The translations under genes were made by a program, and so were the position numbers. From Lacibacter cauensis (GTDB lineage: Bacteria > Bacteroidota > Bacteroidia > Chitinophagales > Chitinophagaceae): a stretch of DNA of 64,000 nt. Location of the stretch: positions 434,001 to 498,000 of the forward strand of contig NZ_VLLE01000005.1 of the NCBI RefSeq assembly GCF_007830055.1. The letters run 5' to 3'. Of this stretch, positions 8,702-18,151 are shown piece after piece. Below the pieces are notes generated by a model. It saw nothing but the letters and a program-made list of their open reading frames with translations. It did not search any database and was not told where the DNA came from. Numbering within the stretch: position 1 is the stretch's first letter; the number at the start of each line of letters is the position of its first letter.

Positions 8702-9463
8702 TCACGCTTTTCCTGTCAACTTGTACACCAACAAGCCCACAACCTCTTTCAAGTAAATATCCCAGCCTGTAAATGCATTGTGCGAAGGGGTAATCGAACT
8801 GAGAAATTCCTGTGGGTTATCAATTGCATTAAAGTTGCAGGGGTAGGCAACCGTAGTAATGCCTGCTTTTGTAAATACCTCCTGCGAACGTTTCATGTGT
8901 ATGGCCGATGTAATTAAAAGGTACGGTCCTTTTTCATGTGCACTGTCGAGCAGCTTTTTGGAGAACAATGCATTTTCGTATGTATTGCGACTTTGATTTT
9001 CCGTAAGAATATCCTGTTTGGGCACACCCATCTCCTGCAGTTGTAGCGTTACAAAATCGGCCTCCTTGTATTCCTGCCGTTTAATGCTGCCGCTGCCACC
9101 GGCGATGAGTATTTTTTTGATATGCCCCAACTTGTACAAACGCACAGCTTGTATAAAACGATCGGCTGCTGCACCATAAAAACCCTGCTTCGAACTGAAT
9201 TCAAATCCAACAAATCCACTCAGCAAAATGCCCACATTGTATTGCTCGTTTGGCTGAAAGGTTTTTTGTTTTGCCTGCCAGTTAATGGTGAGTTTGTGAA
9301 TGAGGTAGGGATTGGAAAAAAGCAAAAACCAGCAGCAGGTAAACATGATCCAGCGCTTTTTTCGTTTGGCGTCTTTCACAAAAAAACAAACAAGTACAAG
9401 CAAGAGCAGCCAGTTAAACGGCGATAACAGGAAATACAGCATTTTGGAGACGAAGAAAAACAT
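8702..9463 (-). CDS. YdcF/ElyC-like DUF218 membrane protein
   Basis: A 253-residue protein with two N-terminal membrane helices (residues about 5-25 and 35-52) followed by a Rossmann-like DUF218 domain carrying GILLSGFVGFE, ILIAGGSG, TENQSRNTYENA and LITSAIHMKRS. The ENQSRNT...A motif is diagnostic of the family, whose enterobacterial member ElyC affects envelope lipid-carrier metabolism. Monocistronic. Confidence 0.85.
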   Translation of the reverse strand: MFFFVSKMLYFLLSPFNWLLLLVLVCFFVKDAKRKKRWIMFTCCWFLLFSNPYLIHKLTINWQAKQKTFQPNEQYNVGILLSGFVGFEFSSKQGFYGAAADRFIQAVRLYKLGHIKKILIAGGSGSIKRQEYKEADFVTLQLQEMGVPKQDILTENQSRNTYENALFSKKLLDSAHEKGPYLLITSAIHMKRSQEVFTKAGITTVAYPCNFNAIDNPQEFLSSITPSHNAFTGWDIYLKEVVGLLVYKLTGKA

Positions 9464-9575
9464 GGGCCGAAGATAATTAACCGCCGTATTAAATGGTTTT
9501 GCAATTTGAAAGTTTAGCTTGAATTTTGCTGCTATAGCTATTGTGCCTGCTACAGTACGCTTAAAACATGATCAT

Positions 9576-10073
9576 ATGAAACAAACGCTCGTCCTTTTCT
9601 GCTTTCTTGCTTGCTCTCTTGCAGTTTCTGCACAGCTTAAAACCAAACCCGACTGCGGTTTAATTACAGTAGATATTCATAAAGGCTGGATCAACGAAGC
9701 CAAGCCCAATGCCGATCCCGAACAGATCAAAGCCAAGCTGCCTTGCTTTACATCGTTCGAAAAAGAAAGCAACGAATCGGCTTGTGGCGGCGGTGTGTAT
9801 TACGATGACAAAGGCATCTGCTTTTACATACAGCGTGATTATGTAGTGATCACCGAAGCGTTCAAGGGAAAGTTTACCGTACCGGTGATGGGTGCTAAGT
9901 CAGACGATCTGTTTGTGAAATTCGGAAACCCCAAAGTGAAAGATGCCAATTGGGAAGCTTATCAAATGGCGTTTGGAATTATGATTGTGTATTACAACGC
10001 CAAAGGAACGATCAATAAAATTATCCTCAGTACAAAAGGGGTTGATGAGATTGACCTCTGCAACATCAACTGA
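9576..10073 (+). CDS. Secreted protein of unknown function
   Basis: 165 residues from the ATG at 9576, starting with a clear signal peptide (MKQTLVLFCFLACSLAVSAQ). The upstream in-frame codons are rejected because they would bury this signal. The mature part has several Cys residues (including CGGGVYYDDKGICF and a terminal DLCNIN), suggesting a disulfide-stabilised periplasmic fold. I do not recognise a family. It converges with the L,D-transpeptidase gene, with a gap of only 7 bp. Confidence 0.75.
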   Translation: MKQTLVLFCFLACSLAVSAQLKTKPDCGLITVDIHKGWINEAKPNADPEQIKAKLPCFTSFEKESNESACGGGVYYDDKGICFYIQRDYVVITEAFKGKFTVPVMGAKSDDLFVKFGNPKVKDANWEAYQMAFGIMIVYYNAKGTINKIILSTKGVDEIDLCNIN

Positions 10074-10080
10074 TGTCCGG

Positions 10081-10719
10081 TCATTTTTGAATAATGACTG
10101 TTGTACCTGCTTTCACATAAACGGCCAGATCATCAATGTGTGCATTCTTTAACGAAATACAACCGTTGGTCCAGTTGTAATAGCGATCAATAAAATAATC
10201 GTTACCGGTTTCCACACCATGTATGCCAATACCGTTGCCAATGCTGGCATTGGCAGGAACCTGTCCGTTTATTTTACGACTGTTGAATTTGCTGTAGCTT
10301 TCTTTTGTAGGATAGTCGAGCATGAGCATTTTACGCCATAGTTTGTGTTGTTTGTTGTACACCACTTTAAATATTCCCTCCGGTGTTCGGCGATCGCCCT
10401 GCATGAATTTATCTTCCAGTGGTTTTAAACCGAATACAACGGGGTAAGCAGCCAGTAAACCTTTACTGTCGTACACCCGCAATTCAAAATCCGATTTGTC
10501 AATTACAATTCTAACCGGGCCTGTTACCATGCCCTGTGGCCGGTTAAATTTCTGCATTGAACGTATACCCGATTTACTGGCAGTTGCAGGCGCTGTTGTT
10601 GTTTTCTTAACAGCTGTGGTTGATGTTGAAGAAGAAGAGGAACTATCGGAGTTAGAGTTGGCCGAACAGGAAATAAGCGAACCTGTCAGCAGAAAAGAAG
10701 CCGCAATAAAAAGTTTCAT
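10081..10719 (-). CDS. L,D-transpeptidase (YkuD) lipoprotein
   Basis: A 212-residue exported protein with a lipobox (TGSLISC) and a Ser/Thr-rich linker, then a YkuD catalytic domain. The active-site pattern is visible as IGIHG followed by NWTNGCISLKN, with the nucleophilic Cys in NGC. Such enzymes crosslink peptidoglycan or attach proteins to it. The lipobox predicts anchoring to a membrane of the envelope. Confidence 0.92.
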   Translation of the reverse strand: MKLFIAASFLLTGSLISCSANSNSDSSSSSSTSTTAVKKTTTAPATASKSGIRSMQKFNRPQGMVTGPVRIVIDKSDFELRVYDSKGLLAAYPVVFGLKPLEDKFMQGDRRTPEGIFKVVYNKQHKLWRKMLMLDYPTKESYSKFNSRKINGQVPANASIGNGIGIHGVETGNDYFIDRYYNWTNGCISLKNAHIDDLAVYVKAGTTVIIQK

Positions 10720-10909
10720 AGCATATTGTTGTTTACAGAAACAGTTGAAACATTTTTACAACAGCGGAGTTGGGTAAAGCTGCAGTAGTAACGTTGTGTT
10801 GTAAATGCTTATTGCGTCATGGTTAGTGAATTTGGAAAGACTGTGAATAGCAACAAAACAACAGGTAGTTCTACCTGCCGGGAGAGGGCGTGTTCGAATG
10901 CAGCAGTGC

Positions 10910-11446
10910 CTATAATTCCAGCAGCATGTCCTCATTCAGTCCATTGTATTCAAAAAAGCCCAGCAGGCGAAAACCGTTCTTGCGGTAAAAACGCATAGCT
11001 TTTTCATTGGAAGACTGTACGCCTCCCCACAAAACAAGCTGCCGGATATTTCTTGTCTGCATATTGGAGCATACAAAATTCAACATCAGCTGGCCAATAC
11101 CTGTACTCTGCCAATCGTCTCTTACCGATGGCGCAAATGTGTAGGCTGCGTCGTACTGTAGTGGATAATGATACTGTTGTAAACGGGGCACATCGTGTTG
11201 CAGCAACCCTTTTTGTAAAACAGTATAACCAATCATTTCACCGGTTGTGGTATCAATGGCAACACAGGCTTCCGTTCCCTGCTGCGCATAAAAAGCAAGT
11301 AACTCCTGTGGATGAAAAGAGTGGGGTTGAAAGCGCTGTACCGTTTCCTGTTGCAGACTGTACAGGTAACGCATTAACCTGTCGAAATCGCTGTTGTTGA
11401 GTAAGCGGATCTGTACTTCTTTGTTGTGTTTTGTTAGGGCAAGCAT
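10910..11446 (-). CDS. GNAT-family N-acetyltransferase
   Basis: A 178-residue acetyl-CoA-dependent acyltransferase. The acetyl-CoA binding motif A is recognisable as VRDDWQSTGIGQLMLNFV (R/Q-x-x-G-x-G/A type), followed by the NEKAMRFYRKNGFRLLG motif that closes GNAT domains. Substrate unknown. The gap to the next upstream gene is 23 bp. Confidence 0.85.
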   Translation of the reverse strand: MLALTKHNKEVQIRLLNNSDFDRLMRYLYSLQQETVQRFQPHSFHPQELLAFYAQQGTEACVAIDTTTGEMIGYTVLQKGLLQHDVPRLQQYHYPLQYDAAYTFAPSVRDDWQSTGIGQLMLNFVCSNMQTRNIRQLVLWGGVQSSNEKAMRFYRKNGFRLLGFFEYNGLNEDMLLEL

Positions 11447-11469
11447 CTTGAAAAAATGAAATTAGTTAT

Positions 11470-11757
11470 TCATGATTGTGCTTTCCATTTCAGAAAGCGA
11501 CTTACGGAATAAATCATCAAAAGAAAAGTCCAGACAATCCTTATAAACGAATTAAAACGATCTGCAGATGCGAATTGCCGGGCAGTGACAATAAGTAAAA
11601 AGATTGCCGCACAAAATGTAAATAGTGAAAGAAACAGCAAAGAAGTTTTTGACTTGAACACAGGTGTTGTTTTTGTAAAAATAACGAAAAGGCTGCAATC
11701 ATTTTTGTTGCGTTGATTCCGGTCAGCGACACTAAGCAACCGGATGTTTTTGTACAT
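11470..11757 (-). CDS. Small two-helix membrane protein, hypothetical
   Basis: 95 codons with two hydrophobic segments (LLFLSLFTFCAAIFLLIV and a second around residues 70-88). A frame of similar length overlaps it, so its reality rests on the membrane pattern and on its tight spacing to the acetyltransferase. The start may lie further downstream. Confidence 0.45.
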   Translation of the reverse strand: MYKNIRLLSVADRNQRNKNDCSLFVIFTKTTPVFKSKTSLLFLSLFTFCAAIFLLIVTARQFASADRFNSFIRIVWTFLLMIYSVSRFLKWKAQS

Positions 11758-12005
11758 GGAACTAAGGTTTGCAGGTTATGTAAAATAGTTGCTGAGCTTT
11801 GTTATTGTAAAGTACATAACCGGCCATTTGCCCGGGTATGCCTGTTGCTTTCTGTTGCATAATAAGTTGCATTTACATTTGCATTAATAGTTGCAGCAAC
11901 AAAAAAAACAGCAGCATAAATTTCGTGGAAGTGCAAGTTGTGTTGTATTCTGTCGTCTGTAAATTGTATTTTTCAACTCTTCATTAACTATTAAAACAAC
12001 TTGTC
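11758..12005. other. Intergenic region without recognised gene
   Basis: About 250 bp of AT-rich sequence between divergent genes, with runs of TTGCAT/TGCAAC words. No clear promoter box or structured RNA was recognised. Confidence 0.5.
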
Positions 12006-12347
12006 ATGAAAATTTTGTTCAGCCTTTTATTTGTTATTGGCTTTGTTGCCGCCAGCCACGCACAAACCGGTATCGACGGTAACTGGAAAGGAAGCCGTGA
12101 AACGCCCAACGGCGTCATAGAAATTACGTACACGTTTAAAGTAGAAGGGAATGTATTGAAGGGTACCTGGAAAACCCAGTTTGGCGAGCGTGAACTGGAA
12201 GAAGGAAAAGTGGATGGTAAGAAATTCAGCTTTAAAGTTTCGTTCAATGAAATGAAAATCGAAAACACAGGAGAGCTGCTAAATGAAAATGAAATTGTAT
12301 TGAAAAGTACAAGAGGCGAAATGAAGCTGGCCCGTGTAAAATCCTGA
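12006..12347 (+). CDS. Small secreted beta-sheet protein
   Basis: 113 residues with a signal peptide (MKILFSLLFVIGFVAASHAQ) and a mature domain of alternating short strands (GNWKGSRETPNG, ITYTFKVEGNVLKGTWKT, KVDGKKFSFKVSFN). This resembles a common Bacteroidota family of roughly 110-150-residue lipocalin-like periplasmic proteins. Function unknown. A hairpin terminator follows. Confidence 0.75.
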   Translation: MKILFSLLFVIGFVAASHAQTGIDGNWKGSRETPNGVIEITYTFKVEGNVLKGTWKTQFGERELEEGKVDGKKFSFKVSFNEMKIENTGELLNENEIVLKSTRGEMKLARVKS

Positions 12348-12370
12348 TAGCAGTAAAGCTGTTAAAAAAA

Positions 12371-12408
12371 GCCTATGCTGCATGTATAGATGCAGCACAG
12401 GGTTTTTT
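12371..12408 (+). terminator. Rho-independent terminator
   Basis: An 8-bp core stem TGCTGCAT / ATGCAGCA (12376-12383 and 12390-12397) is extended by GCC/GGG-type pairing and followed by TTTTTT. It lies just after the small secreted protein gene. Confidence 0.75.
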
Positions 12409-12468
12409 ATTAGTTATTTTTTCAGTACTGCATTCTTTGAAAGTGAATACCTGTTCAGTTTTTTGAAA

Positions 12469-12675
12469 TCACTTTGCTTTTCGTTGTTTCCGCAGCTTCC
12501 ACCACTCCCAAAGATTATCGGCGCCCAGAAATGTAAATGCTGCAAAGCCGAGTACTGTAAAGGTCTTTTCGTTTGCACTCATTGCATCGCTTTTATAAAT
12601 GATTTCCGTAATTTTTAGTGCAATCCAAAGCAGGCAGAGTATTCCAAAGACTAATTTTTTAATTTCTGCTTTCAT
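12469..12675 (-). CDS. Small membrane protein, hypothetical
   Basis: 68 residues with two hydrophobic helices (VFGILCLLWIALKITEIIY and FTVLGFAAFTFLGADNLWEW) and a basic C-terminus (KLRKQRKAK), a plausible two-pass inner-membrane protein. No family recognised. Bases 12676-12978 upstream hold no gene that I can support. Confidence 0.5.
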   Translation of the reverse strand: MKAEIKKLVFGILCLLWIALKITEIIYKSDAMSANEKTFTVLGFAAFTFLGADNLWEWWKLRKQRKAK

Positions 12676-12978
12676 TGTGTAGCTGGTTGTTTCTGATTTT
12701 ACTTTTGATTGAATTGTGGTATGTAAGCGAATCCTGCAATATACAGAAGGATGCTGGCTAAGTAAGTACTGCCGGCGGGCAGGTATCGCCGATGGTGGGG
12801 AAATAGAATTCCGTCCGCTGAAGACCGCTGCCTGACTTTTTGATAAAGTTAAATATTAAGAACTAAGGATGGGCTTTCTTCGTCGAACCCCTTCTGCTGT
12901 TATTGGCGTCCCCGCCAACTAACTTGATTTTTTAAAGTTGATGTCAATATAAGCCTGAACAACACTAAACTAATAAAA

Positions 12979-13006
12979 AAAGGACCTCTCAAAAAAGAAG
13001 TCCTTC
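12979..13006 (-). terminator. Terminator of mqnE
   Basis: On the minus strand an AAGGAC / GTCCTT stem with a 14-nt loop is followed by TTTTTTT, 20 bp beyond the mqnE stop. Confidence 0.7.
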
Positions 13007-13025
13007 TCTATTTATTTTTTAACAA

Positions 13026-14195
13026 TCAATTACTCGAAAATCCTGCTTCCTCTGCTACTGTTACATCGCTGTAATCTTTTACAATGTTGTACAGTGTATC
13101 ACGTTCAACCGGTTTGCGGTTTACCTGTTTAATGAGCGCTACGAGTTGTTCGGTTGTCATGGTAGGCGTTTGTTCTTCGCTGCCCGCCATGCTGTAAATT
13201 TTTGTTGTATCATCAATGGTGCCGTCAATATCGTTTACACCAAAGCTCAAAGTCATTTGTGCGTTGTGCCTTCCCAGCATGGGCCAGTATGCTTTCAGGT
13301 GCGGGAAGTTATCGAGGAACAAACGGGCCACTGCATACATCTTCATGTCTTCAACAATGGTGCTTTCGGCAATATTGCTCATATCGTTATCCTGGTTGCG
13401 GAACTTGAGCGGAATAAAAGTCTGGAAGCCTTTCGTTTCATCCTGCAAATTGCGCAAGCGGTTCATGTGATCAATACGATGTTCGTATGTTTCAATATGT
13501 CCGTACAACATGGTGGCGTTACTGTGCAAGCCTAATTTGTGTGCAGTAGCATGAATGTTGAGCCAGCCATCACCATCTACTTTGTCGGCACATATTTTTG
13601 TACGCACATCTGGGTGGAAAATTTCAGCACCACCACCGGGTATCGAATCCAGTCCGTGGCTGATCAATGTTTTCAAACCTTCTTCCACACTCACTTTCGC
13701 TTTGCGGAACATGTAATCGTATTCAACAGCTGTAAATGCTTTGATGTGTAAACCGGGGCGATGTGTTTTAATGGCCTTTAACAGATCGGCAAAAAACTGC
13801 AGATCCATTTTCGGGTGTACACCACCAACAATATGCACTTCGGTAACAGGTTGTCCATCGTACTTCTGTACCATGTGCAGCATTTGGTCAATGCTTAATT
13901 CCCAACCTTCTTCACGCTTGGCGTAAATTTTTGAATACGAGCAAAAGTTACAGCTGAACACACACAGGTTGGTGGGTTCAATATGAAAGTTGCGGTTAAA
14001 ATAAGTGGTATCGCCATGTAAACGCTCACGCACAAAATTGGCTAAGGTGCCAAGAAAGGGGATGCTGCCCTGTTGAAACAAAACCAATGCATCGGCTTCG
14101 CTGATACGCTGGTTGTTATAAATTTTATCGGCAATGGTTTTTAATTCGGCTGAAATACGGTTACTGTTCAAAAGTTCAACAATTCCTGATTGCAT
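13026..14195 (-). CDS. mqnE: Aminofutalosine synthase (radical SAM)
   Basis: A 389-residue radical SAM enzyme of the futalosine route to menaquinone, which joins SAM-derived adenosyl to the chorismate-derived enolpyruvyl benzoate. The 4Fe-4S ligands are Cys78, Cys82 and Cys85 in CVFSCNFC. The preceding ERLHGDTTYFNRNFHIEPTN is typical of MqnE and differs from MqnC. IVGGVHP and IPGGGAEIF are further family motifs. The protein ends with the usual MqnE-type region (QTPTMTTEQLVALI). Confidence 0.92.
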   Translation of the reverse strand: MQSGIVELLNSNRISAELKTIADKIYNNQRISEADALVLFQQGSIPFLGTLANFVRERLHGDTTYFNRNFHIEPTNLCVFSCNFCSYSKIYAKREEGWELSIDQMLHMVQKYDGQPVTEVHIVGGVHPKMDLQFFADLLKAIKTHRPGLHIKAFTAVEYDYMFRKAKVSVEEGLKTLISHGLDSIPGGGAEIFHPDVRTKICADKVDGDGWLNIHATAHKLGLHSNATMLYGHIETYEHRIDHMNRLRNLQDETKGFQTFIPLKFRNQDNDMSNIAESTIVEDMKMYAVARLFLDNFPHLKAYWPMLGRHNAQMTLSFGVNDIDGTIDDTTKIYSMAGSEEQTPTMTTEQLVALIKQVNRKPVERDTLYNIVKDYSDVTVAEEAGFSSN

Positions 14196-14225
14196 ATGCT
14201 GGTATTTAGTACTGGCGCTGTTATA

Positions 14226-14257
14226 AAAAAACAGCGTAACCTTGCAAAGTTACGCTG
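14226..14257 (-). terminator. Terminator of the M43 protease gene
   Basis: A 9-bp perfect stem CAGCGTAAC / GTTACGCTG (14232-14240 and 14249-14257). On the minus strand it is followed by TTTTTTT. It separates the protease gene from mqnE. Confidence 0.85.
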
Positions 14258-14299
14258 CGAATCGGTTCAATGTTGTGCCGTTAACTGCTAATGGGCAGA

Positions 14300-16573
14300 T
14301 TAATTGTTGATCTTGATCACCTTAAATGTGTCTGTTTTTCTGGAGCGATAAACAATCTGCACATGATAAATGCCGCTGTTCAGGTTCCCTAAGTTCACTT
14401 CAATATAGTTGGGCGCCGTTCTGTTACCAGGCAGCTGGTAGGCTAAACGTTTTTGCCAAACCAGTTGACCAACCTGGTTGTACACGTTAATGTATTCGAG
14501 GTTTTGCGGTGCTTCGTAATACTGTATGGCAAAACTTTGTACAAACGGGTTGGGCGTAACCATTACACCTTTTCGTTTCAGATTCGGGTTTACATCTTTT
14601 GCGTAGATGTTGATATCGTCGATGTACAAATTGTTTTCGAAATTGGTTGTATTACGGAAAACGACCTGTGCATATTGAGCTGTTGCCGATGAAAAACTAC
14701 CCAGGAAAACACTGTCTTTGCGCCATTGATTGGCTTGCGGCACAAATGCATCCTGCGTGGCAACCGCACCGGTTGTAATTAAATCGGTGCCCCATTTTTT
14801 GTAAACCGAACGGAGCGTTTGGCCGCAGTTGTCGGTTACAAAAATTTCCAGCGTATCAACAGGAACACCTACTGCATTTAACGGATCGGTATACATGGCT
14901 GCTGCCACCTGGAAAATAAGAAAGGCCGAATCTTTTCCTCTCAGTTCAAGTAATGGCGAAACCATCTGGTCCTGGCTGCCGTTAACATCGTATTCGTAAT
15001 TGTTGATGAACAGTGATGCCAGTCCGGTTTTTGCGGCTGCTGTGCTGCGTTCCCATGTAAAGCCATTATCGGGGTTATTCCGTTGCCAGTTTGTTGGCGG
15101 GAAAGTTGTTGCTTCAAGCCCTTCGGTTAACGGAAGCGATGCTACCGGAAAGATGACTGCCGCTAACTTTCCGGTATCGTTTGCTACCCGTTCATCGGCA
15201 CTGCCATTGGGGTTTGCTGTGTAAACAACCAGGTTGGCATTGGTGCCGGTTGCAAGTGGCATTGTTGTAAGGGTAATATCCGTTGTGCCCAGCGATGCAA
15301 GATTACCCGTCCAGTTGGTAACAACTGCAGCGCCTGTGCCAAAGCGTGCGGTAATCGTTAAGGCAGTAATGGCCGTTGTGCCGGCGTTCCTGATGCGTAC
15401 AACAGGTTGGTATGTATTAGTACAGGTGTAAACAATGGTCTGGCTGTTGGTGCAAGGCCCTGCACTCGCATCAACAAAACGTACAAAACGTGCATCTCTG
15501 CCGGCAGCAGTTACAGGTGTGCAGCCATCGGATGTAGCCAATGTTTGCATCCATGTTATGGCAGTAAGGCTTGCTTCCATCTTTGCATGCTGTTGGGGTG
15601 TGTACATCACCATTGCACGGTCATCAACATAATCCATATAATTCATCCACATTACACCGGGAGCAGTGGGGGTGCAGATGTCGGTAATAATGCTATCGGC
15701 AGCAGGTGCGCCAAATGTGCAATCGAGTTGAGGGGGAGTATCTGCAACGCCATCATCATCACTGCAGCTTTGTGCTCCATCGCAGTTGTTGGGTCCCCAG
15801 ATATGATCGAGGTCGAAGAAGTGACCAATTTCATGCGTAGCTGTACGGCCAAGATTGTACGGTGCCTGTGCTGTGCCGGTTTTACCAAAGGCCTGGTAGT
15901 TGTTTACAAAACCACGTTCGGCCAAGGGAACATCGTTTAGCGATAGCGAAGCCTGGTAAGCATAACCTAAAAAGCCATTTTCCATCTGGCATACCCAAAT
16001 GTTGAGGTATTTGTTGGGGTTCCATGCATCGCTTCCGCCCTGGCAGGTATATTTTACCGGATCGCCATCGCCCGGTACAGATGCGGTAGATGATGCAACA
16101 CGTACAATGCCGTTGGTGCCTTCGCCTGAGGGATCTCTCTTTGCTAAACAAAATTGCAGGTTGCCTTTTCCAAAACGGCTTTTAAAAGCAGCCGGTATAC
16201 GGATGGAGTCGGCATTTTTTCCACCATAATCCGCATTCAGCGCATCTATCTGCGATTGAATTTGAGCGTCGGTTACCAACGAAGGATTTGACAACACCAC
16301 ATGCACCACCACCGGAATGGTTATGGTTGCCTGGGTTTGTAAAATGCGTTGCTGCTGCAGGACGGTAGTAAGCCGTTGATTGATGAGCTCTCGGCTTGCT
16401 TCCATCCGCAATTTTATTTTGGGGTCTTTGCGCACAGCTTCATCAAGAATAAACTGTGTACCGCAACGGTGAAAGGTTTTTACTCTTGTGGACGGCTTTT
16501 GTTTTTGTGCCGTGGCTGAAAAGAAAAAGGTGCTTACACAAAGCGCAAACAGAACGGGCTTCAACAGATGCAT
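14300..16573 (-). CDS. Secreted M43 (pappalysin-like) metalloprotease with T9SS sorting domain
   Basis: A 757-residue extracellular protease. After the signal peptide and a propeptide, the metzincin zinc motif is HEIGHFFDLDH, followed downstream by the family's Met-turn region (VMWMNYMDYVDD). The middle carries CARDB-like and jelly-roll-like beta modules (ALTITARFGTGAAV; EIFVTDNCGQTL). The last 80 residues (VTPNPF ... IYHVQIVYRSRKTDTFKVIKIN) are a type A C-terminal domain that directs export through the type IX secretion system and cell-surface attachment. Monocistronic, with its own terminator. Confidence 0.93.
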   Translation of the reverse strand: MHLLKPVLFALCVSTFFFSATAQKQKPSTRVKTFHRCGTQFILDEAVRKDPKIKLRMEASRELINQRLTTVLQQQRILQTQATITIPVVVHVVLSNPSLVTDAQIQSQIDALNADYGGKNADSIRIPAAFKSRFGKGNLQFCLAKRDPSGEGTNGIVRVASSTASVPGDGDPVKYTCQGGSDAWNPNKYLNIWVCQMENGFLGYAYQASLSLNDVPLAERGFVNNYQAFGKTGTAQAPYNLGRTATHEIGHFFDLDHIWGPNNCDGAQSCSDDDGVADTPPQLDCTFGAPAADSIITDICTPTAPGVMWMNYMDYVDDRAMVMYTPQQHAKMEASLTAITWMQTLATSDGCTPVTAAGRDARFVRFVDASAGPCTNSQTIVYTCTNTYQPVVRIRNAGTTAITALTITARFGTGAAVVTNWTGNLASLGTTDITLTTMPLATGTNANLVVYTANPNGSADERVANDTGKLAAVIFPVASLPLTEGLEATTFPPTNWQRNNPDNGFTWERSTAAAKTGLASLFINNYEYDVNGSQDQMVSPLLELRGKDSAFLIFQVAAAMYTDPLNAVGVPVDTLEIFVTDNCGQTLRSVYKKWGTDLITTGAVATQDAFVPQANQWRKDSVFLGSFSSATAQYAQVVFRNTTNFENNLYIDDINIYAKDVNPNLKRKGVMVTPNPFVQSFAIQYYEAPQNLEYINVYNQVGQLVWQKRLAYQLPGNRTAPNYIEVNLGNLNSGIYHVQIVYRSRKTDTFKVIKINN

Positions 16574-16729
16574 AGAAATAGTTGTACAGTGAAAATACGA
16601 ACTCGGGCTGAAATTAGTTGTATCTGTTGGACGAACAGGACATTTTACAGTTTAAACCAGAAGAGGGGATGTTACAAAAACAGTTATCTTTCGTCTTTAA
16701 TCCATTTTATTCAACTAAAACTATTGTTG

Positions 16730-17986
16730 ATGAATCTGAAGTTTCGTCTTACAGTATTAAGTTTTCTGCAATTCTTTATATGGGGCTCGTGGCTTATTAC
16801 CATCGGAGCTTACTGGTTTCAAACAAAACAATGGTCGGGTACTGAGTTTGGTGCCATCTTTTCTACCATGGGTATTTCTGCTGTGTTTATGCCAACGATT
16901 GCCGGTATTATTGCCGACAGGTGGATTAATGCCGAACGTTTACTTGGTATTTTTCATTTGTGTGCAGCCGTTGTGCTCATTGCATTACCACAGGTTGGCA
17001 GCCCTATTGCTTTCTTTTGGGTAATGCTGCTGAATATGATTTTTTATATGCCCACTATTGCATTGGGCTACACCGTTTCATACAATGCGTTAAAGAATAA
17101 TGGCGGTCATGTGGTGAAAGATTTTCCGCCCATTCGTGTGTGGGGCACTATTGGTTTTATTGCAGCGATGTGGATGGTGAGTTTATTACACATTGAAACA
17201 TCGGCCAGCCAGTTTTATGTAGCTGCAGCCGCATCGGTTTGTTTGGGTGTTTATTCATTTACCTTGCCGAAATGTGCACCCGGTTTAAAAATAAAACCGG
17301 GAAGCCCGTTGGTGGATGTGTTAGGTCTTCGTGCGTTCGGATTATTCCGTCAATGGAAGATGGCCTTGTTCTTCATCTTTGCCATGTTGCTGGGTGCAGC
17401 GTTGCAGCTGACCAATGCGTATGGCGATACCTTCTTACACGACTTTGCAAAAGTAGATGCATACAAAGATGCTATTGCAGTGAAGTATCCTGCGATCATC
17501 ATGTCTATTTCACAGATTTCAGAAACAGTCTTCATCCTGGCTATTCCGTTTATGCTGCGCCGGTTTGGTATCAAGCAGGTAATGCTGTTCAGCATGGTTG
17601 CGTGGGTATTGCGTTTTGGATTGTTTGCGTATGGTAATCCTGGTAGTGGTTTATGGATGATTATTCTTTCCTGTATTGTTTATGGCCTTGCGTTCGACTT
17701 CTTTAATATCTCCGGTTCGTTGTTTGTAGAAACACAAAGCGAACCTGTTATCCGTGCAAGTGCGCAGGGTGTATATATGATGATGACGAATGGTTTTGGT
17801 GCATTGCTCGGCAGTTCGGTAAGCGGAATTGTCATTGACAAGTATTACACACTTGCCAATGGCGAAAAGGATTGGCATAGCATCTGGATTGCATTTGCAA
17901 TATATGCACTGGTTGTGGCAGTGTTATTTGCAGTATTGTTCCGGCACAAACATGATCCGAAATCTATTACCAATATTGGACATTAA
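16730..17986 (+). CDS. MFS nucleoside transporter, NHS (NupG-like) family
   Basis: 418 residues from the ATG at 16730, twelve predicted membrane helices. The start MNLKFRLTVLSFLQFFIWGSW and the loop IIADRWINAERLLG are characteristic of nucleoside:H+ symporters, as is a PPIRVWGTIGF loop near residue 130. Upstream in-frame codons lack hydrophobic character and are excluded. TATCTTTC near 16685 is a possible -7 promoter box. A strong terminator follows. Confidence 0.9.
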   Translation: MNLKFRLTVLSFLQFFIWGSWLITIGAYWFQTKQWSGTEFGAIFSTMGISAVFMPTIAGIIADRWINAERLLGIFHLCAAVVLIALPQVGSPIAFFWVMLLNMIFYMPTIALGYTVSYNALKNNGGHVVKDFPPIRVWGTIGFIAAMWMVSLLHIETSASQFYVAAAASVCLGVYSFTLPKCAPGLKIKPGSPLVDVLGLRAFGLFRQWKMALFFIFAMLLGAALQLTNAYGDTFLHDFAKVDAYKDAIAVKYPAIIMSISQISETVFILAIPFMLRRFGIKQVMLFSMVAWVLRFGLFAYGNPGSGLWMIILSCIVYGLAFDFFNISGSLFVETQSEPVIRASAQGVYMMMTNGFGALLGSSVSGIVIDKYYTLANGEKDWHSIWIAFAIYALVVAVLFAVLFRHKHDPKSITNIGH

Positions 17987-17987
17987 A

Positions 17988-18019
17988 AATAAACCCCGCC
18001 AACGGCGGGGTTTATTTTT
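17988..18019 (+). terminator. Strong rho-independent terminator
   Basis: AAATAAACCCCGCC / GGCGGGGTTTATTT, a 14-bp perfect stem with a 3-nt loop, starting right after the nucleoside transporter stop codon and followed by T-rich sequence. Confidence 0.92.
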
Positions 18020-18151
18020 TTGATGATTGCTCATTAATCGTATTCTTTGGCGCAGAGAAAGAACAACGCTGAGGTTTCGCAGAGTCAAGCGCTGCGCAGG
18101 ATATCAACAGCTGTATTAACTCGTATTTCGACTTCGCTCAGGATTTCAGCA